From: an uncultured Pelagibacteraceae bacterium
GTDB taxonomy: Bacteria; Pseudomonadota; Alphaproteobacteria; Pelagibacterales; Pelagibacteraceae
Length of the DNA stretch: 64,000 nt
NCBI GenBank assembly: GCA_902627805.1
Contig: CACOKN010000001.1
Location: forward strand, 234,994-298,993
Reading direction: 5' to 3'
Below, piece by piece: positions 21,576-32,176 of the stretch (the stretch's first letter is position 1; every line of letters starts with the position of its first letter). Under the pieces are notes generated by a model, which saw nothing but the letters and a program-made list of their open reading frames with translations, was not told the origin of the DNA and searched no databases. A program made the translations under genes and the position numbers.

Positions 21576-23640
21576 TATTTGCTTTTAATAATTGAAAATT
21601 CATAAAATTTTGAAAGGTTTTACATAACATATTTATAAGTTCCAAACGATTTTTTCTTAAATCTTCATTGTCTTCATTCACTTTTACATTATCAAAAAAT
21701 TCAAAAACTTCTTTTTTTGCTCCAGCTAAGACTGATAAAGATTCTTCAAAATTTTCATTATTATCTATATCTGAATAATACTTCTTTATATCAGTAATCT
21801 TTTTAAACAAATTTTTTTCGTAATCGCTTTTAAAAATACCAGGATCAGTTGAATTAGTTATTTCAATTTCTTTATTTTCCATTTCACTTTGAAGTATATT
21901 GGATGCCCTTTTATAACTTGATGTTATATCTATACCAATTTGATTATTAATTATTTTATTTATACATCTTGCTTTTTCGAAAGATGAAAACAATTTATTA
22001 GTTGAAAAATTTGAAATCGATGCCTCAATGATATCAAATCGAATATTTTTTTCTTTAAGATAATATTTAAATCTATCTTTTAAAAAATTATTTAAATCTT
22101 TTTTTAATTCTTCATTACCAAGAGTAAAATTTTGCTCTTGATATAAGCCAATCGAATAATTCAATAAGTCATTTAATTTTAAGTCTTTTTTATTTTCAAT
22201 TATTATTCTTATTATACCGAGCGCCACTCTTCTAAGTGCGAACGGATCTTTTGAGCTTGTAGGTTTTTCATCAATCCCAAAAAAACCAACAAGATTATCT
22301 ATTTTGTCTGTCACTGATAAAGCAATACTGAAAGGTTTTTTTGGTACATTTGAATCTAATCCAATCGGTAAATATTGTTCGGCTATTGACAAACAAATAT
22401 CTTTATCAAAACCTTGTTGTGCCGAAAAATAGCCTCCCATAATTCCCTGTAATTCAGGAAACTCACCAACTAAATCAGAAGTTAAATCTGTTTTACAAAT
22501 AGATGCTGATAATTCTACTTTTTCTTTACTAATTAACAATTCATCAGATATCATTCCACCTAATTTTCTCATTCGCTGAACTTTGTCAAAATAGTTTCCA
22601 AGTCCTTTAAAAAAATTAATTTTTTTTAGTTCAGATACTTTTTTCACTAAATTTTGTGCTTTATCTTTATTCCAAAAAAATTCTGCATCACTTAATCTAG
22701 CATCAACAACCCTTTGATTTCCAAGTTTGATTAATCCTTTTTGATCTTTTTTATTTGCAACAAGTAAAAATTGGTTTGTAATTTTATTATTTTTATCAAT
22801 TGTAGGAAAATATTTTTGATGTGATTGCATAGTCAAAATAAGTATTTCCTTTGGAATTGACAAAAATTTTTTATCAAAATCACATAGCAAAACATATGGG
22901 CATTCAACTAAATCTACAACCTCATCAAATAATTTTGAATTTTCTAAAATAAATAATTTTTTTTTACTTAATATCTTTTTGAATTCCTTTTTAATAAGTT
23001 TTTTTCTTTTAGTTTGATCAATAATCGTCCCATGTATTTTTAAAAATTTTTCATAAGATCTAAAATTCTTAAATACTCCTGTTTTTTCCTCAAAGTCTTT
23101 ATCAATAAAAGTCTTATTTGATGAAATTAGATGGTAAAATTTGAAATTTATGATTTTTTCATCAAATACTGATAAAATTGACTTTAATGGTCTTGCCCAA
23201 TTAAGATCAAATTCACCCCATTTCATTGATTTTTTCCATTGGTAGCTACCTAATAGTTTAGGAATTAAATCTTTTAACAAATCTGAGGTGTTCAACGTTT
23301 TTGAGGGTGTTTTAAAAAAGTAGAATTCTCCTTTTTCAATATGACGTTTAATAAGTTGTTTTTTTTCAATTTTATTTGATCTCAAAAAACCCTCAATTGC
23401 TTCGACAGGAGCACTAGTTTTGGGTCCTTTTATTTCTTCAGACCCAACTTTAATTTCTTTTTGTAAACCCTCGAATACAATAATTACTCTGTTTGGAGTT
23501 GATAATGAAAAACTTTTTTTTGATTTAATAGATTTATTAGTAAAATATTTTCTAAAATCCTCTAAAAGTTTTTCACGAAAATTTTGTTGTAAATTAGCTG
23601 GAATTTCCTCACTAAATAATTCTAAAAAAAATTCTGCCAT
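21568..23640 (-). CDS. glyS: Glycyl-tRNA synthetase beta subunit
   Basis: The beta subunit of the alpha2beta2 glycyl-tRNA synthetase binds tRNA-Gly. The start chosen is the ATG at 23640 (MAEFFLELFSEEIPA), matching family N-termini and lying 1 base after the glyQ stop. An open frame extends 11 codons further upstream but would run into glyQ. The 690-residue product shows the signature segments LELFSEEIPA, KSMKWGEFDLNWARP, GEFPELQGIMGGYFS and SKDPFALRR. The C-terminal anticodon-binding-like helical domain is present. Confidence 0.96.
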   Translation of the reverse strand: MAEFFLELFSEEIPANLQQNFREKLLEDFRKYFTNKSIKSKKSFSLSTPNRVIIVFEGLQKEIKVGSEEIKGPKTSAPVEAIEGFLRSNKIEKKQLIKRHIEKGEFYFFKTPSKTLNTSDLLKDLIPKLLGSYQWKKSMKWGEFDLNWARPLKSILSVFDEKIINFKFYHLISSNKTFIDKDFEEKTGVFKNFRSYEKFLKIHGTIIDQTKRKKLIKKEFKKILSKKKLFILENSKLFDEVVDLVECPYVLLCDFDKKFLSIPKEILILTMQSHQKYFPTIDKNNKITNQFLLVANKKDQKGLIKLGNQRVVDARLSDAEFFWNKDKAQNLVKKVSELKKINFFKGLGNYFDKVQRMRKLGGMISDELLISKEKVELSASICKTDLTSDLVGEFPELQGIMGGYFSAQQGFDKDICLSIAEQYLPIGLDSNVPKKPFSIALSVTDKIDNLVGFFGIDEKPTSSKDPFALRRVALGIIRIIIENKKDLKLNDLLNYSIGLYQEQNFTLGNEELKKDLNNFLKDRFKYYLKEKNIRFDIIEASISNFSTNKLFSSFEKARCINKIINNQIGIDITSSYKRASNILQSEMENKEIEITNSTDPGIFKSDYEKNLFKKITDIKKYYSDIDNNENFEESLSVLAGAKKEVFEFFDNVKVNEDNEDLRKNRLELINMLCKTFQNFMNFQLLKANNE

Positions 23641-23641
23641 T

Positions 23642-24523
23642 TTATATTTGTGTATCAATCCAAATTGAAGCAACAGATTTCGTAATTTCTCTTATACGTC
23701 CAATATATTCCGCTCTCTGAACAACGCTGATAGCTCCTCTTGCATCAAGTATATTAAATACATGACTTGCTTTTAAGCATTGATCATAAGCTGGAAGCGA
23801 TATTTTTTTATTTATTAATGATTTAGCCTCACTTTCGAACATATCAAATATTTTAAACAGATTTGAGGTATTAGCATGTTCAAAGTTATAAGCCGAAAAT
23901 TCTTTCTCCGCTTGATGAAAAACTTCTCTATATTGAACATTTTCGTTATTCCAAATTAAATCATAAACATTATTTTTTTGTTGTGTGAACATACAAATTC
24001 TTTCTAAACCATAAGTAATTTCTACTGAAACAGGTTTACATTCAAAGCCAGCCATTTGTTGAAAATATGTAAATTGAGTTATTTCCATTCCATCACACCA
24101 AACTTCCCAACCAAGACCTGCTGCGCCTAAAGTTGGACTTTCCCAATCATCCTCAACAAATCTAATATCATGATTTTTATGATCAATACCAATTGTAGAC
24201 AAACTATTTAAATAAAGTTTTTTTATATTTGATGGAGAAGGTTTAATTATAACTTGAAATTGATAATAGTGCTGAAGTCTATTAGGATTATCTCCGTATC
24301 TTCCATCAGTCGGTCTTCTGGAAGGTTGCACATATGCCGCTTTCCATGGTTTTGGTCCAAGCGACCTCAAAGTTGTAGCTGGATGAAAAGTTCCTGCTCC
24401 AACTTCCATATCATATGGTTGTAAAATTATACAACCATGTTTACTCCAATATTTTTGGAGATTTAAAATTGTATCCTGAAAAGTTTGAAATTTTGGTTTT
24501 TTTTTACTTTTTTTAGAGGCCAT
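23642..24523 (-). CDS. glyQ: Glycyl-tRNA synthetase alpha subunit
   Basis: The alpha subunit is the class II catalytic core that activates glycine. Motifs include [47 protein letters not shown] and [10 protein letters not shown], all near-invariant in the family. At 293 residues it has the normal size. It overlaps the S49 peptidase gene by 11 bases upstream and is followed by glyS. A lysine-rich N-terminus ([11 protein letters not shown]) precedes the conserved domain. Confidence 0.98.
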   Translation of the reverse strand: MASKKSKKKPKFQTFQDTILNLQKYWSKHGCIILQPYDMEVGAGTFHPATTLRSLGPKPWKAAYVQPSRRPTDGRYGDNPNRLQHYYQFQVIIKPSPSNIKKLYLNSLSTIGIDHKNHDIRFVEDDWESPTLGAAGLGWEVWCDGMEITQFTYFQQMAGFECKPVSVEITYGLERICMFTQQKNNVYDLIWNNENVQYREVFHQAEKEFSAYNFEHANTSNLFKIFDMFESEAKSLINKKISLPAYDQCLKASHVFNILDARGAISVVQRAEYIGRIREITKSVASIWIDTQI

Positions 24524-25319
24524 ATTTTTGCCAAATAGACTTTTCTTCTAATATATTTGCGACCTGATCAACGTGATCGTTAGATGATGATAATTTCTTA
24601 CTCAACCAACTTTTAGATTTTTCAAATTTTTTGATTATAACATCTTCTCCAAATTTTTCTCTCAACACTTGATTGGCATCACCTATTTCATCAATTAAAC
24701 CAAGTTCTTTAGCTTTAGTTCCAGACCAAAACTCTCCAGAAAATAACTCAACTTCTGATTTCTTTAGTTTTGCACCTCTACTTTTTTCAACAACGTTAAT
24801 GAAATCTTTATGCAAATCTAATTGTATATTTTTTAGTCTTTCTATATCTTCTTTTTTTTCATCAAGAAACGGGTCAAGAGTGCTTTTATTTTTACCAGCA
24901 GTGTGAACTCTTCTTTCAACTCCAATTTTTTTAATTAACTCTGTAAAACCAAATGACGAATAAATTACACCTATAGATCCAATAATTGAACTAGAATTTG
25001 CATAAATCTCATCACCAGCACATGCAATCAAATAACCTCCAGATGCAGCAATATCCTCAGCAAAAACCATTACCTTTTTTTTATTTTTTTTCGCTTGTTG
25101 TCTTATAAAATTAAAAATTAAGTGTGATTGAACAGGTGATCCACCAGGAGAATTAATTGTTATAGCAACACATGGTGCTTTTTTTACAGAAAAAGCCTTT
25201 GAAATTATCTCTTCTTGACCTGAAAAATCTATACCTTGTTTAAATTTACCAACATTTCCGATAACACCAGTTAATTTAATATGAGGAATAATTTTCTTCT
25301 TTTTAAAAATTGAGAGCAT
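24513..25319 (-). CDS. S49-family peptidase (SppA/SohB-like)
   Basis: S49 peptidases use a Ser-Lys dyad and many clear leftover signal peptides. This 268-residue protein has [10 protein letters not shown] at about 68-77, the nucleophile Ser in DIAASGGYL, the SIIGSIGVI strand, and a likely general-base Lys in [11 protein letters not shown]. It is short, with a single S49 domain, and has no N-terminal membrane helix (it starts [16 protein letters not shown]), unlike the anchored E. coli SppA. It lies just upstream of glyQ, overlapping it by 11 bases, and is divergent from ispB. Confidence 0.9.
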   Translation of the reverse strand: MLSIFKKKKIIPHIKLTGVIGNVGKFKQGIDFSGQEEIISKAFSVKKAPCVAITINSPGGSPVQSHLIFNFIRQQAKKNKKKVMVFAEDIAASGGYLIACAGDEIYANSSSIIGSIGVIYSSFGFTELIKKIGVERRVHTAGKNKSTLDPFLDEKKEDIERLKNIQLDLHKDFINVVEKSRGAKLKKSEVELFSGEFWSGTKAKELGLIDEIGDANQVLREKFGEDVIIKKFEKSKSWLSKKLSSSNDHVDQVANILEEKSIWQKYGL

Positions 25320-25340
25320 AATGAATCTTTATAGAATTTT

Positions 25341-25349
25341 TGTTATAAT
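25341..25349 (+). promoter_or_regulatory. Candidate extended -10 promoter element for ispB
   Basis: The sequence TGTTATAAT is a perfect extended -10 box (TGnTATAAT). No good -35 hexamer lies 16-18 bases upstream, which is acceptable for extended -10 promoters. Transcription toward ispB would begin near 25356 and give a leader of about 75 bases. Confidence 0.4.
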
Positions 25350-25387
25350 ATAAAGACACCTTATAATTGAAGATTTAGGTGCGTCAA

Positions 25388-25401
25388 TTGATAAGTATCA
25401 A
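25388..25401. repeat. Short perfect inverted repeat in the ispB leader
   Basis: TTGATA-AG-TATCAA is a 6-bp perfect inverted repeat with a 2-base centre, placed 32 bases before the ispB ATG. It could be an operator half-site pair, but its short length in AT-rich DNA means chance cannot be excluded. Confidence 0.3.
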
Positions 25402-25432
25402 ATGAAACTTATTACACTAATTTGCTGACATT

Positions 25433-26446
25433 ATGGGAAGCGTAATACAACTTAAAAAACAAATTAATAACTCTTACTTTCAACTTAAAAACTCAGTTGA
25501 AAATAAGTTAATACAAGTTGAAGAAAAAATTAAATCAAAACTAGATAGTAATGTTGAGTTGGTTCAAAAAATGACAGATTATCATTTAGATACCGGTGGC
25601 AAAAGGTTAAGAGCCTTATTAACTTTAGGTTCATCGAAGTTATGTGGTTATACAAAAGGTACCAGAGATATTAATTTAGCAGCTTGTGTGGAACTAATTC
25701 ATGCAGCAACATTGATGCATGATGATGTTATAGATAATGGTTCAATTAGAAGAGGTAAAAAAACACCAAATAAGATCTGGGGTAACCACTCTTCTGTTCT
25801 AGCTGGCGATTACCTTCTAAGTAGATGTTTTGAGATGATGGTAGAAGATGGAAACATTGAAGTTTTAAAACTATTATCATCAACATCATCTATAATTGCT
25901 CAAGGTGAAATATTGCAACTCCAACATAGAGGTGAAGTTGATATGCTTGAAGAAACTTATTTGAAAATAATTTCCTCAAAGACGGCTGAGTTATTTGCTG
26001 CTGCAACTAAAGTAGGAGCAATTTTATCAGAAATGAAAACTAAAGAGAAAGAAGCTTTAGAGTTTTATGGTAGAAATTTGGGTTTAACTTTTCAAATTGC
26101 TGATGACACTTTAGATTATAATTCAGAATTAAAACTATTTGGAAAAAATATTGGTCAAGACTTTTATGAAGGAAAAATTACACTGCCAATAATTATTTTG
26201 TTTCAAAAAGCTAACAATGATGAAAAAGAAACTCTTAAAAAAACTTTTGCAAAAGAAGAGAGAAATCAAAATGATTTAAATTACACTTTATATTTAATAA
26301 AAAAATACGATGTCATAAATTGTTGTTATCAAAAAGCTAAACATTACATCAATTTATCTTCAAATTCATTATCAGTGTTCAAAGATTCTGAGGAAAGAGA
26401 TATTCTTGAAAATTTAACATCTTTTAGTTTATCAAGAAACTTTTAG
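25433..26446 (+). CDS. ispB: Long-chain all-trans polyprenyl diphosphate synthase (octaprenyl/decaprenyl type)
   Basis: This enzyme extends FPP with IPP units to make the side chain of ubiquinone. The first Asp-rich motif is MHDDVIDNGSIRRGK and the second is FQIADDTLDY, both with correct spacing for the polyprenyl synthetase fold; GGKRLRALLT is also typical. At 337 residues it belongs with the long-chain IspB-type rather than the roughly 300-residue IspA-type. The residues before the first motif are small (A, A, T), consistent with long products. It converges on pdxH with a 4-base overlap. Confidence 0.93.
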   Translation: MGSVIQLKKQINNSYFQLKNSVENKLIQVEEKIKSKLDSNVELVQKMTDYHLDTGGKRLRALLTLGSSKLCGYTKGTRDINLAACVELIHAATLMHDDVIDNGSIRRGKKTPNKIWGNHSSVLAGDYLLSRCFEMMVEDGNIEVLKLLSSTSSIIAQGEILQLQHRGEVDMLEETYLKIISSKTAELFAAATKVGAILSEMKTKEKEALEFYGRNLGLTFQIADDTLDYNSELKLFGKNIGQDFYEGKITLPIIILFQKANNDEKETLKKTFAKEERNQNDLNYTLYLIKKYDVINCCYQKAKHYINLSSNSLSVFKDSEERDILENLTSFSLSRNF

Positions 26447-27069
26447 GGGCTTAAAAGACTTTTTGTCCAATCATTATTTGCTGTCAATTTATACTTTAGT
26501 CTTTCGTGTATTCTATTATCTCCATCTAGCCAGAATTCTATGCTTGTAGGTTTTAAATTCCAGCCAGACCAATGATTTGGTCTTGGAACATTATTTTGAT
26601 CTTGATATTTATTTTTAAATTTTTCTAATGATTTTATTAATTCCTCTCTATTGATCAATTCACTACTTTGTTTTGATGCCCAAGCTCCAATTCTACTTTC
26701 GTAAGCTCTAGAATTAAAATAATTATCAGCTACCTCATCCTCTACTTGGCTCAAAGTACCTACAATTCTAATTTGCCTTAACAAACTTTTCCAATGAAAA
26801 CACATCGTTGCATTAGGGTTTTCTTTTATTTCGTTTCCTTTCTGACTATTAAGATTAGTATAAAAAACAAATCCATTTTTATCGTAACCTTTAAGTAACA
26901 CCATCCTTACTGATGGAACACCTTGTTTTGTTGCAGTTCCTAGAGCTAAAGCATTTGGATCGTTAATTTCATTCTTTTTTGCTTCTTCGTACCAACTTTC
27001 AAATAATTTAAAAGGATCATTTAAATCTAGAAAGCATTTATTAAGCCCTAATGAGTTTTTTTCATTCAT
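26443..27069 (-). CDS. pdxH: Pyridoxine/pyridoxamine 5'-phosphate oxidase
   Basis: PdxH is an FMN enzyme that oxidises PNP or PMP to pyridoxal 5'-phosphate. Recognisable segments are DPFKLFESWYEEA, NALALGTATKQGVPSVRMVLLK (in part FMN contact), FYTNLNSQKGNEI and the C-terminal PRPNHWSGWNLKP, with HERLKY near the end. Length 208 residues is typical. It is divergent from aroC, with 33 bases between starts. Confidence 0.96.
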   Translation of the reverse strand: MNEKNSLGLNKCFLDLNDPFKLFESWYEEAKKNEINDPNALALGTATKQGVPSVRMVLLKGYDKNGFVFYTNLNSQKGNEIKENPNATMCFHWKSLLRQIRIVGTLSQVEDEVADNYFNSRAYESRIGAWASKQSSELINREELIKSLEKFKNKYQDQNNVPRPNHWSGWNLKPTSIEFWLDGDNRIHERLKYKLTANNDWTKSLLSP

Positions 27070-27102
27070 AATTTTAACAAAATAATCTATACAATATAAA
27101 TA

Positions 27103-28185
27103 ATGTCATTTAATACTTTTGGAAAGGTTTTTCGTTTCACCACATGGGGGGAGTCTCATGGTCCTGCAATTGGCTGTATAATTGATGGCTGTCCACCACT
27201 TATAAACCTTAATGAACGAGATATTCAGATAGAACTTAATAAAAGAAAACCTGGTCAATCTAAATTTACAACTCAAAGAAAAGAAAGTGATAAAGTAGAG
27301 ATTCTTTCAGGAGTCTTTGAAGGCAAAACGACTGGAACTCCAATCTCTTTGATCATTTACAACGAAGATATGCGCTCAAAAGATTATAATGAAATTAAAG
27401 ACAAATTCAGACCAGGTCATGCTGACTACACTTACTTTAAAAAGTATGGCATTAGAGATTATAGAGGTGGCGGAAGATCGTCAGCAAGAGAAACTGCATC
27501 AAGAGTTGCAGCAGGAGCTGTAGCAAAAAAAGTTTTAGAAAAAAAATTAGGTAAAAAATTTAAAATATCTGGTGCAGTTACACAACTTGGTATTCTTGGA
27601 TGCGATACAAACAAGTGGGATGATAAAATAATATATAAAAATCCATTTTTTTGTCCTGATAAATCTATGCTTAAAATATGGGAAAAATATCTTTTAAGTA
27701 TAAGAAAGGCAGGTTCATCTTGTGGCGCCATAATTGAAATTAGAGCCAATGGTATTCCGGTGGGGCTGGGGGCACCAATTTACTCAAAACTAGACTCTGA
27801 TATTGCATCTGCAATGATGAGCATTAATGCTGTAAAAGGAGTAAATATTGGTTCTGGTATGAATTCTGCTCAATTGTCTGGAGAAGAAAATTCAGATGAA
27901 ATTTCAAAATCAAAAAATAAATTAAAGTTTAACTCAAATAATGCAGGTGGAATTCTTGGTGGCATCTCTTCTGGTCAACAAATAATTGTTTCATTTGCTG
28001 TAAAGCCTACATCATCAATTTTAAAGAGCAGAAAAACAATTAATAAATTTGGAAAAAATACCAGTATATCTGTTAAGGGTAGACATGATCCGTGTGTTGG
28101 AATTAGAGCAGTTCCAGTGGGTGAGGCTATGCTATCATGCGTTTTACTTGATCATTATTTATTGAATCAAGCACAATGTAGATAA
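27103..28185 (+). CDS. aroC: Chorismate synthase
   Basis: AroC converts EPSP to chorismate with reduced FMN, the last step of the shikimate pathway. The family signatures are present: [17 protein letters not shown] near the N-terminus, [20 protein letters not shown] in the middle, and [18 protein letters not shown] near the C-terminus. The length of 360 residues is normal. It converges on dxs with a 5-base gap, so there is no room for a classical terminator between them. Confidence 0.98.
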   Translation: MSFNTFGKVFRFTTWGESHGPAIGCIIDGCPPLINLNERDIQIELNKRKPGQSKFTTQRKESDKVEILSGVFEGKTTGTPISLIIYNEDMRSKDYNEIKDKFRPGHADYTYFKKYGIRDYRGGGRSSARETASRVAAGAVAKKVLEKKLGKKFKISGAVTQLGILGCDTNKWDDKIIYKNPFFCPDKSMLKIWEKYLLSIRKAGSSCGAIIEIRANGIPVGLGAPIYSKLDSDIASAMMSINAVKGVNIGSGMNSAQLSGEENSDEISKSKNKLKFNSNNAGGILGGISSGQQIIVSFAVKPTSSILKSRKTINKFGKNTSISVKGRHDPCVGIRAVPVGEAMLSCVLLDHYLLNQAQCR

Positions 28186-28190
28186 TCTCT

Positions 28191-30104
28191 TTACTTTTGT
28201 TTTTGTAAGATAATATTTGAATTTAATACATCTAAAATTTGTTCTTCAATAGAAATGTTATCTAAATTTGCGAGTTTATACATATTTTCAGGTTTGTCTT
28301 GATCAATAAAAATATCTGGAAGTTTCATTGATCTAAATTTTAAATTTGAGTCCATTAATCCTTTTTTTGATAAAAAATCAATTACATGAGAACCAAATCC
28401 ACCAATAGATCCCTCCTCAATAGTCACAATTGCTTCGTGTGTTGTTGCTAATTGCCATATCAAATTTTCATCCAAGGGCTTGGCAAATCTTGCATCCACT
28501 ATTGTAATGTTAATACCTTTTTTTTTTAAATTTTCTGATGCCTTTAGACTTTCACTTAATCTTGCACCAAAGTTTATTAAAGCTAACTTTTTTCCTTCTT
28601 GAATAATTCTAGATTTACCAATCTCAATCTTTTCATTAATTGATGGCAATATTGACCCTATGCCAGTCCCTCTTGGATACCTGAATGCGCAGGGTCTATC
28701 ATTAATTTCTGTAGAAGTATTAATCATTCTAACTAACTCAGCCTCATCACTTGCAGCCATTACAATAAAATTTGGTAATGTTGCTAAATAAGTCGTATCA
28801 AAACTACCTGCGTGTGTAGGTCCATCAGCTCCAACTAATCCTGCCCTATCTATTGCAAATCTTACAGGTAAACTTTGTATTGCAACATCATGAACGACTT
28901 GATCATATGCTCTCTGAAGAAATGTTGAATAAATTGCTGCATAAGGTTTATAATTCTCAGTTGCCAAACCGGCCGCAAAGGTAACAGCATGTTGCTCAGC
29001 AATACCAACATCATAAGTTCTATCTGGGAATTCTTTTCGAAAATCGCTTAATCCAGTTCCATCTGGCATAGCTGCTGTTATAGCAACTATTTTACTATCT
29101 TTTTTTGCGTGTTGTATCAGAGTATCAGCAAAAACTTTAGTGTATGACGGTATTTTACTAGAACTTTTTTCCTGTTCTCCAGTCTTTACATTAAATTTAG
29201 ATACTCCATGATAATGATCTTTTGCATCTTCAGCAAAAGAATAGCCTTTTCCTTTTTTTGTTTTAATATGAATTAATATAGGACCTTGATGCTTTGAGTC
29301 CCTTGCATTTCTTAAAATTGGAATCAATGAAGAAAGGTCATGGCCATCAATAGGACCAATATAATAGAAACCTAATGAGCTAAATAAAGTGCCACCAGTG
29401 ACAGCTGATCTTAGTAAATCTTCTGCTTTACCCGCTTTTGCACTAAATCTTTTTGAAAATGCCGATGTAATCAATTTTATAGTTTCTCTTAAACTAAAAT
29501 AAATTTTACCAGAAAAAATTTTAGCTAAATATGTTCCCATTGCTCCAACAGGCCTTGCAATTGACATGTCGTTATCATTCAATATCACAATCATTTTGGT
29601 CTTTGAGGCACCTGCATTATTCATGGCTTCATAAGCCATGCCCGCACTTATTGCACCATCTCCAATCACTGCTATAACATTTTCTGATTTTTTTGATAAT
29701 TTATTTGCCTCTGCAATTCCTAAAGCTGATGAAATTGAAGTGGAGCTATGAGCAGCTCCAAAAGGATCATATTCACTTTCTAAACGCTTAGTAAATCCTG
29801 AGAGACCCCCTCCTTGCCGAAGTGTTCTTATTTTATCTTTTCTACCTGTTAAAATTTTGTGTGGATAACACTGATGTCCTACATCCCAGATTAATTTATC
29901 ACTTGGAGTATTAAAAATATAATGTAATGCAATGCTTAATTCTACAACACCTAAACTAGCACCCAAATGTCCTCCAGTAACTGATACTGCATCGATCATT
30001 TCCTCTCTTAATTCATCAGCAACCTTTTGTAATTTTGTTTCAGGAACTTTTTTTAAGTCTGATGGAAAATTAATCTGATCTAAAAATTCATAATTTTTTT
30101 TCAT
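28191..30104 (-). CDS. dxs: 1-deoxy-D-xylulose-5-phosphate synthase
   Basis: DXS condenses pyruvate and glyceraldehyde 3-phosphate, the entry of the MEP isoprenoid pathway, and also feeds thiamine and pyridoxal synthesis. The 637-residue protein shows [31 protein letters not shown], the ThDP motif [13 protein letters not shown] with downstream NDN, and the transketolase pyrimidine domain with [15 protein letters not shown] and [13 protein letters not shown]. The start overlaps the ispA stop by 4 bases (ATGA), giving the xseB-ispA-dxs order common in proteobacteria. Confidence 0.98.
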   Translation of the reverse strand: MKKNYEFLDQINFPSDLKKVPETKLQKVADELREEMIDAVSVTGGHLGASLGVVELSIALHYIFNTPSDKLIWDVGHQCYPHKILTGRKDKIRTLRQGGGLSGFTKRLESEYDPFGAAHSSTSISSALGIAEANKLSKKSENVIAVIGDGAISAGMAYEAMNNAGASKTKMIVILNDNDMSIARPVGAMGTYLAKIFSGKIYFSLRETIKLITSAFSKRFSAKAGKAEDLLRSAVTGGTLFSSLGFYYIGPIDGHDLSSLIPILRNARDSKHQGPILIHIKTKKGKGYSFAEDAKDHYHGVSKFNVKTGEQEKSSSKIPSYTKVFADTLIQHAKKDSKIVAITAAMPDGTGLSDFRKEFPDRTYDVGIAEQHAVTFAAGLATENYKPYAAIYSTFLQRAYDQVVHDVAIQSLPVRFAIDRAGLVGADGPTHAGSFDTTYLATLPNFIVMAASDEAELVRMINTSTEINDRPCAFRYPRGTGIGSILPSINEKIEIGKSRIIQEGKKLALINFGARLSESLKASENLKKKGINITIVDARFAKPLDENLIWQLATTHEAIVTIEEGSIGGFGSHVIDFLSKKGLMDSNLKFRSMKLPDIFIDQDKPENMYKLANLDNISIEEQILDVLNSNIILQKQK

Positions 30105-30973
30105 TTATTTCTATTTAAAATATAATTTAATGTTTCGATTAAATTCTTAGATTTAGGTCCATATTTTTTTAACTTAGTATTTATTTTTAAAATTAGCTTA
30201 TTCGCATATTTAATAGTATTTTTATCTCCCAGTAAACTAATAAGAGTTGCTTTACCTTTTTTCTTATCTTTACCAGTTTTTTTTCCTGCAGCTAAAAGGT
30301 TTCCATTATAATCAATTAAATCATCAGCAACCTGAAATAGCAAACCTATATCAGCTCCAATATTTTCAAATTTTTGAATATCTTTTTTACTTTTGTTCTT
30401 TAATATTAATGGAGCTACACAACAAAAACTAAAAAGTTTTCCAGTTTTTTTTATTTCCATTTCAATTATTTTTTTTTTTGAAATTTTCTTATGTTCATAG
30501 CTCAGATCTAAATATTGACCACCAGCAATCCCGAGATGTCCAGAACTCTCAGAAATTTTATTAATTAATTTAATTTTTGTTTTTTCATTGATATTCAAAT
30601 CATTATGACTCAAAATTTCGAATGCCATAGTTAAGAGTGAATTTCCAGCAAGAACAGCTGTAGACTCTCCAAATTTGACATGAGTAGAAGGCTTGCCTCG
30701 TCTTATTAAATCATTATCCATACATGGTAAATCATCATGAATAAGTGAATAAGCATGAATACATTCAACAGCAGCACCGATAATTAATAAAGATTTATAA
30801 TTTAAATTAAATATTGAACCGACGTCAATTAGTATTTTTGATCTTATTTTTTTGCCACCCGAAAATAATCCATATTGCATTGGGACAATCAGTTCTGATT
30901 TTTTTTGCTTTTTTATAAATCTTTTTAAAAAAATATTTGTATCTTTAGCAATTTTATTTAGTTTTTTTTGCAT
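30101..30973 (-). CDS. ispA: Short-chain prenyl diphosphate synthase (farnesyl/geranylgeranyl type)
   Basis: IspA makes FPP from DMAPP/GPP and IPP. The 290-residue protein has the first Asp-rich motif in [17 protein letters not shown] (DDx4D form typical of bacterial FPP synthases), the GKPSTH segment, and the second motif [12 protein letters not shown]. The N-terminus is very Lys-rich. It overlaps xseB by 20 bases and dxs by 4 bases, so the three are probably co-translated. It is distinct from the longer IspB at 25433. Confidence 0.94.
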   Translation of the reverse strand: MQKKLNKIAKDTNIFLKRFIKKQKKSELIVPMQYGLFSGGKKIRSKILIDVGSIFNLNYKSLLIIGAAVECIHAYSLIHDDLPCMDNDLIRRGKPSTHVKFGESTAVLAGNSLLTMAFEILSHNDLNINEKTKIKLINKISESSGHLGIAGGQYLDLSYEHKKISKKKIIEMEIKKTGKLFSFCCVAPLILKNKSKKDIQKFENIGADIGLLFQVADDLIDYNGNLLAAGKKTGKDKKKGKATLISLLGDKNTIKYANKLILKINTKLKKYGPKSKNLIETLNYILNRNK

Positions 30974-31208
30974 TATTTTTTGAACTTATCTTAGATATAT
31001 TTTCTTTAGTTGTTGTATTGATGTCGATGGCTTTTTTTTTAAATTTTTTCTCGATAATATTGTTAAGTTTTATCAAATTTTGATATTTTTCAATTGAATT
31101 TTGTAAATCTTTTTGACTTTCTAAATCCTCAATTATTTTATTAGCCTCGAGAGTTAATTCCTCCAGAGACGAAGACTCATAATCATTTGGTAAATCTTTA
31201 TCTTTCAT
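30954..31208 (-). CDS. xseB: Exodeoxyribonuclease VII small subunit
   Basis: XseB is the small helical subunit of exonuclease VII, which degrades single-stranded DNA. This 84-residue protein contains the family core (SSLEELTLEANKIIEDLES ... LQNSIEKYQNLIKLN) as two predicted helices, followed by a disordered Lys/Ser-rich tail. Its place upstream of ispA-dxs supports the call. The large subunit gene xseA is not in the window. It is divergent from the tsaC gene by 20 bases. Confidence 0.88.
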   Translation of the reverse strand: MKDKDLPNDYESSSLEELTLEANKIIEDLESQKDLQNSIEKYQNLIKLNNIIEKKFKKKAIDINTTTKENISKISSKNNAKKTK

Positions 31209-31228
31209 ATAATACTCTCAGATAATAC

Positions 31229-32176
31229 ATGAAAATGAATCTTGCAAATATTAAAAAAGCAAAAAAACTGCTCTATAAAAGGGAGTGTATTGCTATACCA
31301 ACAGAAACAGTTTATGGTTTGGCGGGTAATGCCTACTCAGACCAAGCCTGTCAAAAAATATATAAGCTTAAAAAAAGACCAAAAAATAACCCTCTAATAG
31401 TTCATTATCTGAATATTCAAAGGTTGAAAAAAGATTGTCATTTAAACAATGACTTTATTAGATTATATAAAAAATTTTGTCCTGGTCCTTTAACATTTAT
31501 TTTAAATCTTAAAAAATCATCAAAAATTTCAAAAATAATTACTAATAAAAAAAATACATTGGCAGTAAGATTTCCACGGCACTCGGTCACGAGAAGATTA
31601 CTAAAAATTTTAGAATTTCCTTTAGCGGCTCCGAGTGCTAATCCCTCATCTAAAGTTAGTGCTGTTACGTCCACTGATGTAAAGGAAGATTTTGGAAAAA
31701 AAATAAAGTACATACTTGAGGGTGGAAAATCATCTATTGGTGTAGAATCAACAATTATTGACCTTAGAAAGAGTCCTAAAATCTTAAGATTGGGTGGTTT
31801 AAATGTTTCAATTATTCAAAAAATACTAAGAAAAAAAATATCAACGAATAACGAACCTTCAAAAATCGTTTCACCAGGTCAACTTAAGGTTCATTATTCA
31901 CCAGGTTTACCCATCAGACTTAATGCAAAAAATATTCGTAAAAATGAAGCATGCTTGTTGATTAGAAAGAAAAAAGTAAGTAAATCAAATTATTATTTTT
32001 TGTCACAAAAAGGAAATCTAAAAGAAGCTGCAAAAAATTTATATTCTACTTTGAGAAAAATTAAAAAAAAGAAATATAGCTCGATTGCAGTATGTAAAAT
32101 TCCTGATAGAGGATATGGTAAAACTATTAATGATAGGTTATTAAGAGCATCAAGATTCAATGAAAAAACCACTTGA
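31229..32176 (+). CDS. tsaC: Threonylcarbamoyl-AMP synthase, Sua5/YwlC type
   Basis: This enzyme makes threonylcarbamoyl-AMP from threonine, bicarbonate and ATP for the t6A37 modification of tRNAs reading ANN codons. The N-terminal YrdC domain (about 1-195) has IPTETVYGLAGNA, KRPKNNPL and APSANPSSKVS. The linker SPGQLKVHYSP leads to a Sua5 C-terminal domain, so this is the longer Sua5-type (315 residues) rather than the short TsaC. A start two codons later is equally possible. The 3' end overlaps the next gene by 17 bases. Confidence 0.93.
   Translation: MKMNLANIKKAKKLLYKRECIAIPTETVYGLAGNAYSDQACQKIYKLKKRPKNNPLIVHYLNIQRLKKDCHLNNDFIRLYKKFCPGPLTFILNLKKSSKISKIITNKKNTLAVRFPRHSVTRRLLKILEFPLAAPSANPSSKVSAVTSTDVKEDFGKKIKYILEGGKSSIGVESTIIDLRKSPKILRLGGLNVSIIQKILRKKISTNNEPSKIVSPGQLKVHYSPGLPIRLNAKNIRKNEACLLIRKKKVSKSNYYFLSQKGNLKEAAKNLYSTLRKIKKKKYSSIAVCKIPDRGYGKTINDRLLRASRFNEKTT

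Noticed and set aside
25320..25432. Riboswitch in the ispB leader
   Set aside because: Only two short stems are visible and no known aptamer core could be recognised, so it is listed as repeat/promoter only.
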